Positions 6,295 to 7,721 of a stretch of 7,721 nt of DNA are shown here, piece by piece. Made by a program: the position numbers and the translations under genes. Origin of the DNA: Verrucomicrobiota bacterium (GTDB lineage: Bacteria; Verrucomicrobiota; Verrucomicrobiia; Limisphaerales; UBA9464). The stretch spans positions 1 through 7,721 of the forward strand of contig JAFLEG010000182.1 in NCBI GenBank assembly GCA_017302195.1, given 5' to 3'. The notes beneath the pieces are model-generated. The model searched no databases and was not told the origin of the DNA. It worked only from the letters and a program-made list of their open reading frames with translations. Positions within the stretch are counted from its first letter, which is position 1, and every line of letters starts with the position of its first letter.

Positions 6295-7314
6295 TCAGCG
6301 TTTGAACCAGCGGCCGGGATCGCCGGCATTGGAGGTGACGCACACAGCCGTGGATGGAGCGAGCGAGTCCGGATCCCAGAACCAAGTGCCCGCGCTGCCA
6401 TCCCCGCCGGTACTGAAGAGCACCTCGGCGAGCATGTAGTCCTCGGTGGTGATGGGGAGATCCCGCAGGGCGGCGAGGTTGGGAACGATCCGTGTCTTCA
6501 CCTGGTCGGTGTAGAGTTTGCCCAGGAGGTCCTGCAGGTCGGTGTAGGTCTTATTGACGGCGTCCGTGCCGGCCGTGGGCGTGCCGGTGACCGTCACCTT
6601 GGTGGCACTGAAGGTGGCGCCCGACGCGACGTTGACGGTCCCGCCGCTGGCGACATCCAGCGAGGACCCGGACGGCACCACGGTATTCCCGGAAAGAACG
6701 GCATTCTGCGGATCCATCTTGATCCACCGGCCGGGGTCCAAGACACCCAGGCTGTTCGGCCGGACGATCTGTGCGGTCTCTCCCGCCACAAGGAACGGAT
6801 GCCAGATCCAGCGGCCCTTCGCCTTGTCGCCGCCAGTGTCCTCAAGAACTTCGGCCGGGCGGTATCGGTCCAGGCTCAAGGCAGACACCGCCCGGAGCTG
6901 GGCAAGGTTCGTGACGAAGAGCGTGGTGCGCTGATCGAGCGCGCTGAAAATCACCCCGGTCACCTGGTCCACGTAGCCCTTGGTGATCGCGTTGGTGCTG
7001 CTCAGGGTGCTCGGATCCCCCTCGATTGCGATCAACCGCCCCACCAGGACGGCGCCGGGCCCGAGCGTGAGGGTGCCGCCGACGGTGCCATTGGTAATGA
7101 CCGGCCGGATGATGAGGGTGTCGGGAGGAATCCCGAACTCGTTCGTTCCGACCGCTTCCACGATCAGATCGCGATTGGCGTGGAAGAAGTTGGTGGGCCG
7201 TTTCAGCGCTCCCGTGAACGGATTGGCAGTCACCCCCTCCGAAAGCGGGCTGAACTGACCAAGGGCGCGCACAGCGCAGGCGAGCGACAGAACGAGGAGC
7301 AGACGAGTCATCAT
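6295..7314 (-). CDS. Tail fibre-like protein with signal peptide and duplicated adhesin unit
   Basis: This 339-aa protein starts MMTRLLLVLSLACAVRALGQ, a likely Sec signal peptide with a cut near ALG-19. Residues 106-116 (NAITKGYVDQV) and 250-260 (TDAVNKTYTDL) both fit the DAVNKxYVD-type motif common in phage fibre proteins. Each precedes a module: A at 134-199 (NLAQLRAV ... LDPGRWIK) and B at 277-339 (NLAALRDLP ... GDPGRWFKR). The protein is therefore a duplicated unit of about 90 residues. Between the copies lies VASGGTVNVASGATF (221-235), a short beta-repeat. The role is inferred as a fibre or an adaptor to the spike encoded next, which shares a related module. ATG 7314 is chosen because GGAG lies 10 bases upstream; ATG 7311 is a close alternative, and a GTG at 7344 would overlap the preceding gene. 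The stop at 6297-6295 is 10 bases before the spike start. I recognise no named family for the whole protein. Confidence 0.8.
   Translation of the reverse strand: MMTRLLLVLSLACAVRALGQFSPLSEGVTANPFTGALKRPTNFFHANRDLIVEAVGTNEFGIPPDTLIIRPVITNGTVGGTLTLGPGAVLVGRLIAIEGDPSTLSSTNAITKGYVDQVTGVIFSALDQRTTLFVTNLAQLRAVSALSLDRYRPAEVLEDTGGDKAKGRWIWHPFLVAGETAQIVRPNSLGVLDPGRWIKMDPQNAVLSGNTVVPSGSSLDVASGGTVNVASGATFSATKVTVTGTPTAGTDAVNKTYTDLQDLLGKLYTDQVKTRIVPNLAALRDLPITTEDYMLAEVLFSTGGDGSAGTWFWDPDSLAPSTAVCVTSNAGDPGRWFKR
6298..6486 (-). repeat. GRW-type module B of the fibre-like protein
   Basis: Residues 277-339, the C-terminus, contain NLAALRDLP, then AEVLFSTGGDGSAGTWFW and the terminal GDPGRWFKR. This is the second copy of module A. 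With the preceding DAVNKxYVD-type motifs the duplicated unit is about 90 residues. Confidence 0.8.
6718..6915 (-). repeat. GRW-type module A of the fibre-like protein
   Basis: Residues 134-199 contain NLAQLRAV, then AEVLEDTGGDKAKGRWIW and a closing LDPGRWIK. They align along their length with module B (6298-6486), with shared NLAxLR, AEVL, TGGD, G-x-W-x-W and DPGRW-x-K. Confidence 0.8.
7255..7314 (-). other. Predicted Sec signal peptide of the fibre-like protein
   Basis: Residues 1-20 have an early Arg (R4), a hydrophobic core LLLVLSLACAV and an ALG-QF junction that fits signal peptidase I. A cysteine at 13 lies inside the core with no L-x-G-C lipobox around it, so a lipoprotein signal is less likely. 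Confidence 0.7.
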
Positions 7315-7319
7315 GGGAT

Positions 7320-7721
7320 TCACTCTCCGGGGCCGATGGCCCACGTCGGGTCAGTGTTGGAGCCGAGCAGGAAGAAGCTGTGATGCTGGCCGGTGGTCAC
7401 GTTGCGGAGCTGCCATCGGCCGCCTTGGATGCGGTAGTTTCCACCGGTCACCTGGGCATCGGCAGGACCGAACAGCATGGCGGGATCGTCGGCTGGCCCC
7501 GAGAGATAGGGCGCATGCCACGGCCCATCCTGATCCACGCGGAAGAATGCGGTGCCCCCGACCAGCTTGTACGTGTCGGGATCCAGCACGTCGCCCAAGG
7601 CGTAGATCCGCCATCCGACCGCCTCGGCATCGCCCGCCAGGGCCACGGCGTGGAACTCGCCTGTGGTCGCATTGAGGAACTGCATCCCGCCAGGCGTCTC
7701 GCGGTAGTTCTGTGGAGCGAT
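7320..7721 (-). CDS. Repeat-built phage structural protein, C-terminal 133 residues (5' end beyond window)
   Basis: The frame is open from the window edge (IAPQNYRETPGGMQF) to TGA 7322-7320, so only the C-terminal part is seen. An internal ATG at 7685 is not taken as the start, because it lies inside the first repeat and open frame continues upstream. The visible part is three tandem repeats of exactly 45 residues, each with a Tyr at its start, a GG pair, a central His, and a Leu-x-Gly later on; the repeats are probably beta-rich. The end FLLGSNTDPTWAIGPGE follows the same pattern. The next gene starts 5 bases after the stop, so the two are likely co-transcribed and translationally coupled. 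No enzyme motif is seen. By pattern and position it is probably a fibre, decoration or binding protein of the virion, but the family is not recognised. Confidence 0.7.
   Translation of the reverse strand: MAPQNYRETPGGMQFLNATTGEFHAVALAGDAEAVGWRIYALGDVLDPDTYKLVGGTAFFRVDQDGPWHAPYLSGPADDPAMLFGPADAQVTGGNYRIQGGRWQLRNVTTGQHHSFFLLGSNTDPTWAIGPGE
7323..7328 (-). promoter_or_regulatory. Shine-Dalgarno GGAGAG for the fibre-like gene
   Basis: GGAGAG lies 8 bases before ATG 7314, inside the end of the preceding gene. It favours ATG 7314 over ATG 7311 and over the GTG at 7344. Confidence 0.65.
7323..7709 (-). repeat. Three tandem 45-residue repeats
   Basis: Repeat 1 is 7709-7575, repeat 2 is 7574-7440 and repeat 3 is 7439-7323 (shorter, at the C-terminus). 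Numbering from the window edge, Tyr 6/51/96, His 24/69/114, Leu 28/73/118 and Gly 30/75/120 each recur at exactly 45 residues. Repeats 1 and 3 are closest, sharing NYR, GG, N-x-TTG and H; repeat 2 is diverged (TYKLVGG ... GPWHAPYLSG). Confidence 0.85.

Noticed and set aside
6285..6401. Upstream ATG at 6401 as the spike start, adding 39 residues
   Set aside because: The extra residues overlap the end of the fibre gene in another frame, would bury the signal peptide inside the protein, and have no better ribosome binding site.
7315..7344. GTG at 7344 as the fibre-like gene start
   Set aside because: It overlaps the preceding gene and places ten polar residues before the signal peptide, whereas GGAGAG is positioned for ATG 7314.
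6088..7383. Plus-strand open frame of 431 codons opposite the fibre gene
   Set aside because: It is antisense to a gene with a signal peptide, clear internal duplication and Shine-Dalgarno, and has no recognisable content.

Overview
The window is one strand-biased block of phage structural genes. Every convincing gene lies on the minus strand, genes are separated by at most a few dozen bases, and no RNA gene, IS element, CRISPR array, promoter or terminator is visible. The DNA is strongly GC-rich. It reads as part of the tail module of a long-tailed phage or integrated prophage. A sheath gene next to the tube gene would suggest a myovirus; none is visible, so a siphovirus is favoured. The host cannot be fixed from sequence alone. 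Two tail-type proteins that begin like Sec-exported proteins, and several genes with no clear Shine-Dalgarno, would fit a Verrucomicrobiota- or Planctomycetota-like host, but that is a weak inference.

In transcription order (right to left) the layout is as follows. (1) The C-terminal part of a protein built of 45-residue tandem repeats, running off the right edge. (2) A 339-aa fibre-like protein with a signal peptide and a duplicated adhesin-type unit. (3) A 1087-aa right-handed beta-helix protein of the pectate-lyase-like tailspike type, also with a signal peptide and with a small beta-domain inserted in the helix. (4) A 249-aa tail tube protein. (5) A 155-aa tail assembly chaperone, with a canonical GGGAAAA slippery heptamer that would add a 69-aa extension in the -1 frame, equivalent to lambda G/GT. 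(6) The tape measure protein, open for 533 codons and running off the left edge.

Tube, G/GT chaperone and tape measure form the standard tail-building core: the chaperones coat the tape measure while tube subunits polymerise around it. The three upstream genes look like host-contact proteins (adhesin modules, beta-helix spike) and sit in an uncommon place, before the tail tube gene instead of after the tape measure and tip genes. The same small module, ending in GRW, occurs twice in gene 2 and in a diverged form at the N-terminus of gene 3, which suggests module shuffling within the cassette.

The points most worth following up are the -1 frameshift signal, the export signals on the two fibre/spike proteins, and the exact 45-residue repeat at the right edge.
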